A DNA stretch of 11,368 nt from VRUE01 sp046733315 (GTDB taxonomy: Bacteria; Actinomycetota; Thermoleophilia; Solirubrobacterales; 70-9), in NCBI GenBank assembly GCA_046733315.1, contig JBKPOV010000205.1, positions 1 through 11,368 on the forward strand, in the 5' to 3' direction. Each line of letters starts with the position of its first letter. The first letter of the stretch is position 1. The position numbers and the translations under genes are program-made. Positions 5,434 to 11,368 of this stretch are shown here, in pieces. Below the pieces are notes generated by a model that was not told the DNA's origin, made no database searches, and was given only the letters and a program-made list of their open reading frames with translations.

Positions 5434-6588
5434 ATGTCCTCCCTGATCTCTTTCGAGGAAGCGTTGACCCTCGGCGAGCTGACCGATCACGAGGAGATCG
5501 GCGAGCTGGTCGAGCGTGCCTGGGCCGTGCGCCGCGAGAACTTTGGCGACTCGACCGACATGTGCTCGCTGGTCAACGCCAAGTCCGGCGGTTGCGCCGA
5601 GGACTGCGGCTTCTGCGCCCAATCGCGCTACGCGGAGGCCGACACGCCGATGCACGCGATGATGGAGCCGGAGCAGATCCTCGAGCACGCAAAAGCCGCC
5701 GAAGCGGCGGGTGCTCACCGCTTCTGCATGGTCACTCAGGGCCAGGGTCTCTCCAAGCGCGACTTCGAGAAAATCCTCGAGGGCGCCGAACTCGTCGCCG
5801 AGCAGACCAACTTGAAGCGCTGCGCCTCGATCGGCCACATGTCGACGGAGCGCGCCAAGAAGCTGCGCGAGGCCGGCATCCAGCGCGTCCATCACAACGT
5901 CGAGTCGGCCCGTTCCTACTACCCCGAGGTCTCGTCTACGGTCCGCTACGAGGGACGCCTGCGCACGATCCAAGCGGTCAGGGAGGCTGGCCTCGAGACT
6001 TGCGTCGGCGGCATTCTCAACCTCGGCGAGTCGCCCCGGCAGCGGGTCGAGATGGCCTTCGAGCTGACCGAGATCAACCCGACCTCGGTGCCGATCAACC
6101 TGCTAAATCCGCGCAGCGGCACCAAGTTCGGTGAGCGGCCGCTGATGGATGCCTGGGACGTCGTCAAGTGGGTGGCGATCTTCCGGCTGATCATCCCCGG
6201 CGCCCTCTTTCGCCTCTGCGGCGGACGGGTCGAGAACCTCGGCGATCTGCAGCCACTTGCGGTCAAGGCGGGCCTAAATGGCGTGATGATGGGCAACTTC
6301 CTGACCACGCTTGGCGCCGAGCCCGAGGACGACCGGGCGATGTTCGAGGAGCTCGGCCTCAACGTCGCCCGCCAGCCCGACAACGGCGCCAACCCGCGTC
6401 CCGACAATCGCGACGGCTGGCTCGCGGGCGAGACTCCCGCGACGCCGATCGACGAGCTGATCGACCGTCAGGCCGAGGCCAACTTCTGGGACCCCTCGAC
6501 CCAGCTGCGGGTGATCAAGAAGACGAAAAAGCCGCCGCCATATCCGACACCGGACGCCTCCCCCGCCGCTCCCGCGCGGGCGCGCTAA
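5434..6588 (+). CDS. bioB: Biotin synthase
   Basis: A radical-SAM enzyme that inserts sulfur into dethiobiotin, the last step of biotin synthesis. The 4Fe-4S motif C54-AED-C58-GF-C61 is present. The cysteines expected to bind the 2Fe-2S cluster are Cys98 (RFCMV), Cys130 (KRCASIG) and Cys190 (ETCVGGILNLGES), and Arg265 (CGGRVENL) matches the fourth ligand. At 384 residues it is longer than E. coli BioB (346), with a Pro/Ala/Lys-rich tail (KKTKKPPPYPTPDAS) that is probably disordered. An in-frame ATG-like start at 5374 would put hairpin H1 in the coding region; ATG at 5434 fits the family N-terminus and the TAGCCT box. It is the first gene of bioB-bioF-bioD. Confidence 0.95.
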   Translation: MSSLISFEEALTLGELTDHEEIGELVERAWAVRRENFGDSTDMCSLVNAKSGGCAEDCGFCAQSRYAEADTPMHAMMEPEQILEHAKAAEAAGAHRFCMVTQGQGLSKRDFEKILEGAELVAEQTNLKRCASIGHMSTERAKKLREAGIQRVHHNVESARSYYPEVSSTVRYEGRLRTIQAVREAGLETCVGGILNLGESPRQRVEMAFELTEINPTSVPINLLNPRSGTKFGERPLMDAWDVVKWVAIFRLIIPGALFRLCGGRVENLGDLQPLAVKAGLNGVMMGNFLTTLGAEPEDDRAMFEELGLNVARQPDNGANPRPDNRDGWLAGETPATPIDELIDRQAEANFWDPSTQLRVIKKTKKPPPYPTPDASPAAPARAR

Positions 6589-6647
6589 TGCCCACCGGAA
6601 GTCACGTCCCGCCCTCCCGCGTCCGGGAGCGGCTCTCCTGTGACTGA
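6588..6647 (+). CDS. Possible 19-codon leader ORF between bioB and bioF
   Basis: Its ATG overlaps the bioB TAA stop (TAATG) and its TGA stop overlaps the bioF GTG start region by 8 nt. Ribosomes ending bioB could therefore reinitiate here and be delivered to bioF. It has no Shine-Dalgarno sequence of its own and its peptide resembles nothing known to me. The hairpin at 6614-6629 lies within it. It may simply be chance in the 51-nt spacer. Confidence 0.25.
   Translation: MPTGSHVPPSRVRERLSCD
6614..6629 (+). promoter_or_regulatory. Hairpin covering a possible bioF ribosome binding site
   Basis: CTCCCG at 6614-6619 pairs perfectly with CGGGAG at 6624-6629 around a CGTC loop. The right arm holds GGGAG, the only Shine-Dalgarno-like sequence before the bioF GTG (10 nt between them, slightly long). 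In RNA the stem would hide it, and translation of the small overlapping ORF could open it. This is inferred from base complementarity only. Confidence 0.35.
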
Positions 6648-7836
6648 AATCGCAGAACGCCTGGAGGAGCTCCGAGACCAGGGGCTCTACCGGCGCTTGC
6701 GGCTGATCGGCGGCCCCCAGGGGCCCCGAGTCACCCTTGACGGCAACCAGGTCCTGCTGCTCTGCTCGAACGACTACCTCGGCCTGGCCAATCACCCGCG
6801 GGTCAAGGGAGCGGCGGCGGAGGCGGCGATGCGCTGGGGCGCCGGCGCCGGCGCCTCGCGCCTGATCTCCGGCAACATGCAGCCGCACTCGCGCTTGGAG
6901 AAACGGCTGGCTGCCTTCAAGGGGTACGAGTCCGCCCTCCTCTTCGGATCCGGCTACCTGGCAAACACCGGCACGATCGCTGCGCTCGCCGGCAACGGCG
7001 AGGTCGTCTTCTCGGACGAGCTCAACCACGCCAGCATCATCGACGGTTGCCGGCTCTCGCGGGCCGAGACCTTCGTCTACCGCCACGGCGACGTCGAGCA
7101 CCTCTCCTGGGGCTTGCGCAAGGCCGGTGAGCGAGCGGCGCTGATTGTTACCGACGGCATCTTCTCGATGGACGGCGACGTTGCCCCACTCGCCGAGCTC
7201 GTCACCCTCGCCCGCCGGCACGACTGCCGCCTGATGGTCGACGAGGCGCACGCGACCGGCGCCCTTGGCCCGGGCGGACGCGGCTCGGTCGCCGCTGCCG
7301 AGCTCAGCGGCGAGGTCGACGTGGTGATCGGAACGCTCGGCAAGGCGCTCGGCTCCTACGGCGCTTACGTCTGCACCGACCGCGAAACGACCGACTACCT
7401 GCTCAACACGGCCCGCTCCTTTGTCTTCTCCACCGCGCTGCCGCCGCCGGTTGCCGCCGCCGGCCTGGCGGCGCTGGAGGTACTGGAATCCCAGCCGGAC
7501 CGGGTCGGCCGCCTGACCGCCAACGCGGCTACCCTGCGCCAGGCGCTGATCGACGAGGGTCTCGCCGTCGGCGGCTCCGAGACACAGATCGTGCCCGTAG
7601 CGGTGGGCGACGCCAACGCGACGATGGAGCTGAGTGGACGGGCGCTGGAACGCGGCGTCTTCGCCCAGGGCATCCGCCCGCCGACCGTGCCCGCGGGCTC
7701 CTCGCGACTGCGCTTCACCGTGATGTCGACCCACCGCCGCGAAGAGCTGGAACACGCCGCCAGGCTGGTCGGCGACGCCGCACGCGAGCTCGGCCTCGGC
7801 GCTGATCGGCCCGCAGTCGCTCAGCTCGCTGCCTGA
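6640..7836 (+). CDS. bioF: 8-amino-7-oxononanoate synthase
   Basis: A 398-residue PLP-dependent alpha-oxoamine synthase that condenses a pimeloyl thioester with L-alanine, the first step in building the biotin rings. Visible family blocks are SNDYLGLA (43-50), GAGASRLISGN (69-79), the ring-stacking His130 in ELNHAS, DGIFSMDGD (172-180), Asp201 in VDEAHATG, and the PLP Schiff-base Lys235 in GTLGKALGSYG. The length matches the family. The start is GTG, 51 nt after the bioB stop, with GGGAG as a possible ribosome site within a small hairpin. Its TGA stop shares one base with the bioD ATG, so bioF and bioD are translationally coupled. The close relative Kbl shares the fold, but the neighbours make BioF the clear choice. 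Confidence 0.93.
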   Translation: MTEIAERLEELRDQGLYRRLRLIGGPQGPRVTLDGNQVLLLCSNDYLGLANHPRVKGAAAEAAMRWGAGAGASRLISGNMQPHSRLEKRLAAFKGYESALLFGSGYLANTGTIAALAGNGEVVFSDELNHASIIDGCRLSRAETFVYRHGDVEHLSWGLRKAGERAALIVTDGIFSMDGDVAPLAELVTLARRHDCRLMVDEAHATGALGPGGRGSVAAAELSGEVDVVIGTLGKALGSYGAYVCTDRETTDYLLNTARSFVFSTALPPPVAAAGLAALEVLESQPDRVGRLTANAATLRQALIDEGLAVGGSETQIVPVAVGDANATMELSGRALERGVFAQGIRPPTVPAGSSRLRFTVMSTHRREELEHAARLVGDAARELGLGADRPAVAQLAA

Positions 7837-8528
7837 TGGCCGCAGCCGCAGGTTTCTTCATCACCGGTACCGGCACCGAGGTCGGTAAGACGGTCGTCGC
7901 CGCGGTCCTCGCCAATGATCTGCGCCGGCAGGGCCGCTCGGTCGCGGTCTTCAAGCCGGCCGGGACCGGCCTCGACGATCCCGGCGAGGCCGATCATTCG
8001 CTGCTGCGCCGCGCCGCCGGATCCGAACAGAGCGACGAGGAGATCGTCCCCTACCGCTACGGACCGCCTGCCTCCCCCCACCTCGCCGCCGCCGAGGCGG
8101 GCGAGGAGATCGAGCCGGAACTCCTGCGCTCGGCGGCGCGTCGTGCCGCAGGCGGCGCGGACGCGCTCATCTGCGAGGGCGTGGGTGGCCTGCTCGTGCC
8201 GTTGGCCTGGCGCCTTTCTAGCGCTATGCGCCAGGAAAGCGCCAGGGCCTACCTGCTCCGCGACTTCGCCGCTGACCTGGGACTACCGCTTGTCGTCGCG
8301 GCCCCGCCCGGACTCGGCACGATCAATCACACGCTGCTAACGATCGAGGCGGCCCGGAGCGCCGGCCTCGAGGTCACGGCGGTCATCCTGACTCCCTGGC
8401 CCGCACAACCAAGCGCAATCGAGAGCTCAAACCGCGAGACGATCGAAAGCATTGGCGAGGTTCAGGTCGGAGCCCTGCCCCCGCTCGACCTCGCAGCGCC
8501 AGAGACCTGGCCGAGCCTCGGCCTCTAG
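7836..8528 (+). CDS. bioD: Dethiobiotin synthetase, carrying a short in-frame insertion
   Basis: ATP-dependent carboxylase that closes the ureido ring, turning 7,8-diaminopelargonate into dethiobiotin. The P-loop GTGTEVGKT is at residues 11-19, followed by FKPAGTG (39-45), CEGVGGLLVPL (113-123) and GLGTINHTLLT (159-169). The protein has 230 residues. Between VPL (121-123) and the helix YLLRDFAADLGLP lie about 15 residues, WRLSSAMRQESAR-like, where family members usually have only a few. This stretch (about residues 124-137) is encoded by hairpin element H3. The frame stays open through the element and all core motifs remain, so the enzyme is probably active. The ATG overlaps the bioF stop; the gene ends 5 bp from the convergent MFS gene. 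Confidence 0.93.
   Translation: MAAAAGFFITGTGTEVGKTVVAAVLANDLRRQGRSVAVFKPAGTGLDDPGEADHSLLRRAAGSEQSDEEIVPYRYGPPASPHLAAAEAGEEIEPELLRSAARRAAGGADALICEGVGGLLVPLAWRLSSAMRQESARAYLLRDFAADLGLPLVVAAPPGLGTINHTLLTIEAARSAGLEVTAVILTPWPAQPSAIESSNRETIESIGEVQVGALPPLDLAAPETWPSLGL
8206..8246. repeat. Hairpin element H3 (GCTATG-loop family), inside the bioD coding region
   Basis: Bases 8206-8219 pair with 8233-8246 (12 Watson-Crick pairs, one T-G wobble, one C-A mismatch), and two more pairs follow outside a bulged G. The 13-nt loop AGCGCTATGCGCC has GCTATG at positions 4-9 and GC at 11-12, as in the two hairpins upstream of bioB and bioA. Its translation falls in a protein segment that looks inserted relative to other BioD proteins. 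Confidence 0.7.
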
Positions 8529-8533
8529 CCTTC

Positions 8534-10036
8534 TCAGCCGGGGGACTCGCCCGCGGCGACGATCTCGCGGCCGGCGAGCTCTTCTCCGCCCGGGCTGACC
8601 GCCGCCTCCGCGGCCCCGAGGCTGAGCGTGTCGCGTTTGGCGCGGATCGCGGTCGCACCGATCACGGCGCCAAGCGCCGCGACCACCGCGCAGATGCTCA
8701 TCGCCTCGCCCAGCGCATCGACGAACTGCTGCGGGCTGGCGTCGGCGAAGTTGGCGGCGCCGACCGATCCCTGGAAGATCGCGCCGGTGACGGCCACCCC
8801 GAGGCTGCCGCCGACCATGCGGAACATCGAGAGCACGCCCGAGGCGATCCCCGCCTTGTCGACCGAGACCGCGTTCATCGCGGCACTGGTCATCGGCGAC
8901 ATAGTCAGGGCGATGCCGATGCCGAGCAGCATGAAGCCGGGCAGCAGGTCAAGGTAGCTCGAGTCCACCGCGATGCCGCTGAAGCTGTAGAGCGAGGCGG
9001 CGACCACGCTCAGCCCCGCCGCGATCAGCCAGCGCGGCCCGAAGCGATCGGCGAGCCGACCGGCGACCGGCGCCACGCCGACGATCATCAGCGTCGAGGG
9101 CAGGAACCTGACGCCCGCCTCCAGCGGCGAGTAGCGCAGGATGTCCTGCATGTAGAGGGCGAGGAAGAAGAAGACGCCGAGCATCGAGAAGGAGACGATC
9201 AGGGCGACCACGACCGCGCCGAGGAAGTTGCGATCCGAGAAGAAGCGGAATTCGACCATCGGCACCTTGACCCGCAGCTCGACCGCGACGAAGGCGGCCG
9301 TGCCGACGGCGGCGCCGATCAGCAGGGCGACGATCTCGGTCGAGCCCCAGCCCCATTCGTTGCCCTCGACCAGGGCGAGGATCAGTGCCGTGAGGGCGCC
9401 GGTGAGCAGCACCACGCCGGCGTAGTCGACCTCGCGGCCGACCGTCTTGTCGCGGGACTCGCGCACGGCGAATAGCGAGGCGGCGACGGCGCCTATTGCG
9501 ACCGGGATGTTGAGGTAGAAGATCGCTCGCCAGCTGACCTGCTCGGTGAGGGCGCCACCGACGACAGGACCAACCGCGAGGGCAAGGGCCGAGACGCCGG
9601 CCCACATCCCCATCGCCTTGCCGCGCTCGGAGGCAGGGAAGGCGTCGGTGATGATCGAGAGCGTCGCCGGCATCATCAACGCCGCGCCGACGCCCTGGAC
9701 GACGCGGCTGACCACCAGGTCGGTCGAGTTGGCGGCCAGCCCCGCGGTCGCCGAGGAGAGGGCGAAGATAACGACGCCGAAGAGGAACATGCGGCGGCGG
9801 CCGAAGATGTCGCCGAGCCGCCCGCCGGTGGCAAGCAGCACGGCGAAGGAGAGCGTGTAGCCGTTGATCGTCCACTCCAGGCCGGAGATCGATGCGTGCA
9901 GGTCGCGCTGGATCGACGGCAGGGCGACATTGACCACCGTGTTGTCGAGCATGATCATGAACAGCGCGAAGCACATCGCTCCGAGCGTCCACCACTTGCG
10001 GTTGTCGTCGGTGATCAGGTGGCGGTAACGGGTCAA
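8534..10036 (-). CDS. DHA2-type major facilitator (EmrB/QacA family) exporter
   Basis: A 500-residue inner-membrane drug:proton antiporter-type protein with about 14 hydrophobic segments. The DHA2 hallmark LDNTVVNVALPSIQRDL spans residues 30-46. Motif A is GGRLGDIFGRRR (71-82), and motif C in the fifth helix region is GPVVGGAL (156-163) followed by WRAIFYLNIPV. The start is TTG at 10036, overlapping the MarR stop as TTGA, so the two genes are translationally coupled and the exporter is probably controlled by the MarR protein. The substrate is unknown. Its place between bioD and bioA raises the thought of export of a biotin-related molecule, but this family mostly exports toxic compounds and nothing in the sequence shows biotin specificity. 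Confidence 0.9.
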   Translation of the reverse strand: MTRYRHLITDDNRKWWTLGAMCFALFMIMLDNTVVNVALPSIQRDLHASISGLEWTINGYTLSFAVLLATGGRLGDIFGRRRMFLFGVVIFALSSATAGLAANSTDLVVSRVVQGVGAALMMPATLSIITDAFPASERGKAMGMWAGVSALALAVGPVVGGALTEQVSWRAIFYLNIPVAIGAVAASLFAVRESRDKTVGREVDYAGVVLLTGALTALILALVEGNEWGWGSTEIVALLIGAAVGTAAFVAVELRVKVPMVEFRFFSDRNFLGAVVVALIVSFSMLGVFFFLALYMQDILRYSPLEAGVRFLPSTLMIVGVAPVAGRLADRFGPRWLIAAGLSVVAASLYSFSGIAVDSSYLDLLPGFMLLGIGIALTMSPMTSAAMNAVSVDKAGIASGVLSMFRMVGGSLGVAVTGAIFQGSVGAANFADASPQQFVDALGEAMSICAVVAALGAVIGATAIRAKRDTLSLGAAEAAVSPGGEELAGREIVAAGESPG

Positions 10037-10572
10037 GCTGGTCCTACCTCCTTCAGGTGTTCGAAAGCCTGGGCGATGTCATCGCGGTCCATCAGTGAGT
10101 CGATCGCGGCGTCGAGCTTGCGCCGTTGCGCCGCGGTGAGGCTGGCGGCAAACGTCTCCATGCCCGCCTGGCGCACGACAACCAGGGTGTCGACGAGCTT
10201 CTTGCCCCTGGCCGTGATCGCGACGCGGCGCACACGGCGGTCCTGGCGATCCTCGACCCGGCTCGCGAGGCGCTTCCTGACCAGGCCGTCGACCGCCCTG
10301 CTCATCGACGGAACCGAGACGCCAAGCGCCTCGGCTAGCTCGCCCACCTGACGGGCCTCGGTGGCCTCCCCCAGCCCGCCCAGCTCCAACAGGGCCTTCG
10401 ACTGGGTCATCGAGAGGCCGCTCTCCTCGATCACCCGCAGCACGTTGCCGCGGTCATAGAGGAAGAGGTGGCGCAGCAGAGCGCTGATCCGCGCCGCGGT
10501 CGCCTGGGCCTCCTCGCTGACGTCCGGGGTGGCGACCTCCTCGACGAGTGCCGCTATGTCGCTCGCTTGCAT
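10033..10572 (-). CDS. MarR-family transcriptional regulator
   Basis: A 179-residue winged helix-turn-helix repressor. After an N-terminal dimerisation helix region (about residues 20-45) come LSMTQSKALLELGGL (53-67), the recognition helix region VSVPSMSRAVDGLVRKRL (about 85-102), and the wing with D-R-x-D-x-R (EDRQDRRVRRVAIT, about 106-119). A C-terminal helix pair completes the fold. The N-terminus is somewhat longer than in many MarR proteins. The ATG at 10572 follows directly after a cluster of AATAGTTG half-sites, so autoregulation is likely. The stop overlaps the MFS start by 4 bp. MarR regulators commonly respond to phenolic or other lipophilic ligands; the ligand here is unknown. Confidence 0.9.
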   Translation of the reverse strand: MQASDIAALVEEVATPDVSEEAQATAARISALLRHLFLYDRGNVLRVIEESGLSMTQSKALLELGGLGEATEARQVGELAEALGVSVPSMSRAVDGLVRKRLASRVEDRQDRRVRRVAITARGKKLVDTLVVVRQAGMETFAASLTAAQRRKLDAAIDSLMDRDDIAQAFEHLKEVGPA

Positions 10573-10578
10573 GTCCCC

Positions 10579-10622
10579 AATAGTTGCATATCAACAACTA
10601 TTTCCCAAAAGGAATAGTTGTT
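10579..10622. promoter_or_regulatory. Probable MarR operator with three inverted half-sites
   Basis: AATAGTTG at 10579-10586 and CAACTATT at 10595-10602 form an inverted pair. AACAACTATT at 10593-10602 also pairs perfectly with AATAGTTGTT at 10613-10622. GTTGCATATCAAC within the first pair is a MarR-like TTG-N-CAA site. This AT-rich stretch begins 6 bp upstream of the marR ATG and contrasts with the surrounding GC-rich DNA, so it probably covers the marR-MFS promoter. Symmetry is seen directly; MarR binding is inferred. Confidence 0.7.
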
Positions 10623-10655
10623 CGTGTGACAAGGCTCATGCTGAAGCCAGACCCA

Positions 10656-10704
10656 GCTGACTTCGCTTTTTGTCTCGCTATGGGCAACAAAAGGCGAAGT
10701 CAGC
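10656..10704. repeat. Hairpin element H2 (GCTATG-loop family), upstream of bioA
   Basis: Bases 10656-10673 (GCTGACTTCGCTTTTTGT) pair with 10687-10704 over 18 positions, with a single T-G wobble. The loop CTCGCTATGGGCA is 13 nt and has GCTATG at positions 4-9 and GC at 11-12, as in H1 and H3. The element ends 26 bp before the bioA -10 box and 40 bp before its GTG start, almost the same arrangement as H1 has to bioB. There is no T-run after the stem, so an intrinsic terminator is unlikely. Confidence 0.75.
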
Positions 10705-10730
10705 GCGGAGATTCCCGCCGGGGGCGGGGC

Positions 10731-10736
10731 TAGTCT
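10731..10736 (+). promoter_or_regulatory. Putative -10 box of a leaderless bioA promoter
   Basis: TAGTCT lies exactly 8 nt before the bioA GTG at 10745, and no Shine-Dalgarno sequence is present. Context and spacing match the TAGCCT box before bioB. No -35 consensus was recognised. Confidence 0.5.
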
Positions 10737-10744
10737 CGGTTTCG

Positions 10745-11368
10745 GTGACGTCGGTGGACCACGCGCAGCTCGATCGGGACCATGTCTGGCACCCGTTCAC
10801 CCAGCAGCAGACCTGGCGCGAGGAAGAGCCGCTGATGATTGAGGCCGGTGCCGGCTCGCACCTGGTCGCGAGCGACGGGCGCCGCTACCTCGACGGCGTC
10901 TCCTCGCTCTGGTGCACCGTGCACGGCCATGCGCATCCCAAGATCGACGCCGCCGTGACCGCACAACTGGAGAAGGTCGCCCACACGACGATGCTCGGCC
11001 TTGCCCACCCCGGCGCGGCTGAGCTGGCCGGGCGCTTGGTCGAGCTGGCGCCGTCTGGGCTGAGCCGCGTCTTCTACTCGGAGTCCGGCTCGACCGCGGT
11101 GGAGATCGCGCTGAAGATGGCCTTCCAGTTCCAGCAGCAGCGCGGCGGCCAGCACCGCCGCCGCACCTCCTTCGTCCACCTGCGCGACTCCTACCACGGC
11201 GACACGATCGGCTCCGTAGCAGTCGGCGGCATCGAGCTCTTCCACTCGACCTACCGGCCGCTGCTCTTCCAGACCCACGCTGCGGAGCCCGGCGACGCCG
11301 CGGATCTCGAGCGGGTCCTCTCATGCCACGAGGAGGAGGTGGCTGCGCTGATCCTCGAGCCGCTGGTC
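10745..11368 (+). CDS. bioA: Adenosylmethionine-8-amino-7-oxononanoate aminotransferase, N-terminal part (cut by window edge)
   Basis: PLP enzyme that uses S-adenosylmethionine as amino donor to make 7,8-diaminopelargonate, the step between BioF and BioD. The visible 208 residues carry the BioA markers HVWHPFTQ (13-20), DGVSSLWCTVHGHAHP (50-65), AHTTMLGLAHP (79-89), the cofactor phosphate loop SGSTAVEIALKMAFQ (114-128), and DSYHGDTIGS (148-157). The Schiff-base lysine lies beyond base 11368. The frame is continuous to the edge. GTG at 10745 is preferred because of the TAGTCT box 8 nt upstream; a second in-frame GTG at 10754 is possible. It is separated from bioBFD by the opposite-strand marR-MFS pair and has its own promoter. 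Confidence 0.93.
   Translation, partial: MTSVDHAQLDRDHVWHPFTQQQTWREEEPLMIEAGAGSHLVASDGRRYLDGVSSLWCTVHGHAHPKIDAAVTAQLEKVAHTTMLGLAHPGAAELAGRLVELAPSGLSRVFYSESGSTAVEIALKMAFQFQQQRGGQHRRRTSFVHLRDSYHGDTIGSVAVGGIELFHSTYRPLLFQTHAAEPGDAADLERVLSCHEEEVAALILEPLV

Noticed and set aside
5130..6134. Plus-strand frame of 334 codons crossing the GH3 and bioB region
   Set aside because: It runs antisense to the GH3 signal region and then out of frame through bioB, with no recognisable domain.
6274..7755. Long open frame of 493 codons on the minus strand opposite bioB/bioF
   Set aside because: It is antisense to bioF, whose active-site motifs are complete. The predicted protein has low-complexity Gly/Ala/Arg/Val composition and no family resemblance, as expected for antisense frames in GC-rich DNA.
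8949..9995. Open frame of 348 codons in another minus-strand frame within the MFS gene
   Set aside because: It is Arg/Gly/Pro-rich without hydrophobic segments and overlaps a well-supported transporter; a composition artefact.
10656..10704. Hairpin H2 as a Rho-independent terminator
   Set aside because: No T-run follows the stem on either strand, and it lies between divergent genes where no transcript needs to end.
1..11368. CRISPR arrays, tRNA or rRNA genes, transposase or integrase genes
   Set aside because: No regularly spaced direct repeats, cloverleaf-like sequences or recombinase motifs were seen by eye.

Overview
The window comes from a GC-rich bacterium, most likely an actinomycete of the Thermoleophilia/Solirubrobacterales type. 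That placement is inferred from GC-rich third codon positions, several apparently leaderless starts (a TANNNT -10 box 8 nt before the start codon), a stand-alone mycobacterial-style biotinylated carrier domain, and general protein resemblance. No rRNA or marker gene is present to confirm it.

Layout. (1) 1-1634: a TetR-family repressor, cut by the left edge, is divergent from an amidase-signature hydrolase; a perfect 16-bp palindrome between them is the probable operator. (2) 1635-1750: a 116-bp fold-back sequence with 19-bp perfect terminal inverted repeats fills the gap between the convergent amidase and a family 2 glycosyltransferase. (3) 2469-4113: a tightly overlapping three-gene operon encodes a 69-aa biotin carrier domain, a crotonase-fold protein resembling methylmalonyl-CoA decarboxylase, and an AlkA-like DNA glycosylase. 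(4) 4129-5345: a GGDEF remnant is overlapped by the 3' end of an exported GH3 glycosidase gene on the other strand. (5) 5434-8528: bioB-bioF-bioD. (6) 8534-10572: a MarR regulator and DHA2-type MFS exporter operon on the minus strand. (7) 10745-11368: bioA, truncated by the right edge.

BioF, BioA, BioD and BioB together perform the whole late biotin pathway, from pimeloyl thioester to biotin. The locus is split by the marR-MFS pair. Upstream, the small biotin carrier is a potential acceptor of the product. No bioC, bioH, bioW or birA is seen here.

The most notable observation is a family of three short hairpins confined to the biotin region: upstream of bioB (5351-5397), inside bioD (8206-8246) and upstream of bioA (10656-10704). 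Each has a 13-nt loop with GCTATG at loop positions 4-9 and GC at positions 11-12, while the stems differ in sequence but stay base-paired. The copy inside bioD adds about 12 in-frame codons between conserved blocks, recalling palindromic elements inserted into Rickettsia genes. The two upstream copies sit at nearly the same distance from leaderless bio promoters, so a regulatory role is the competing explanation.
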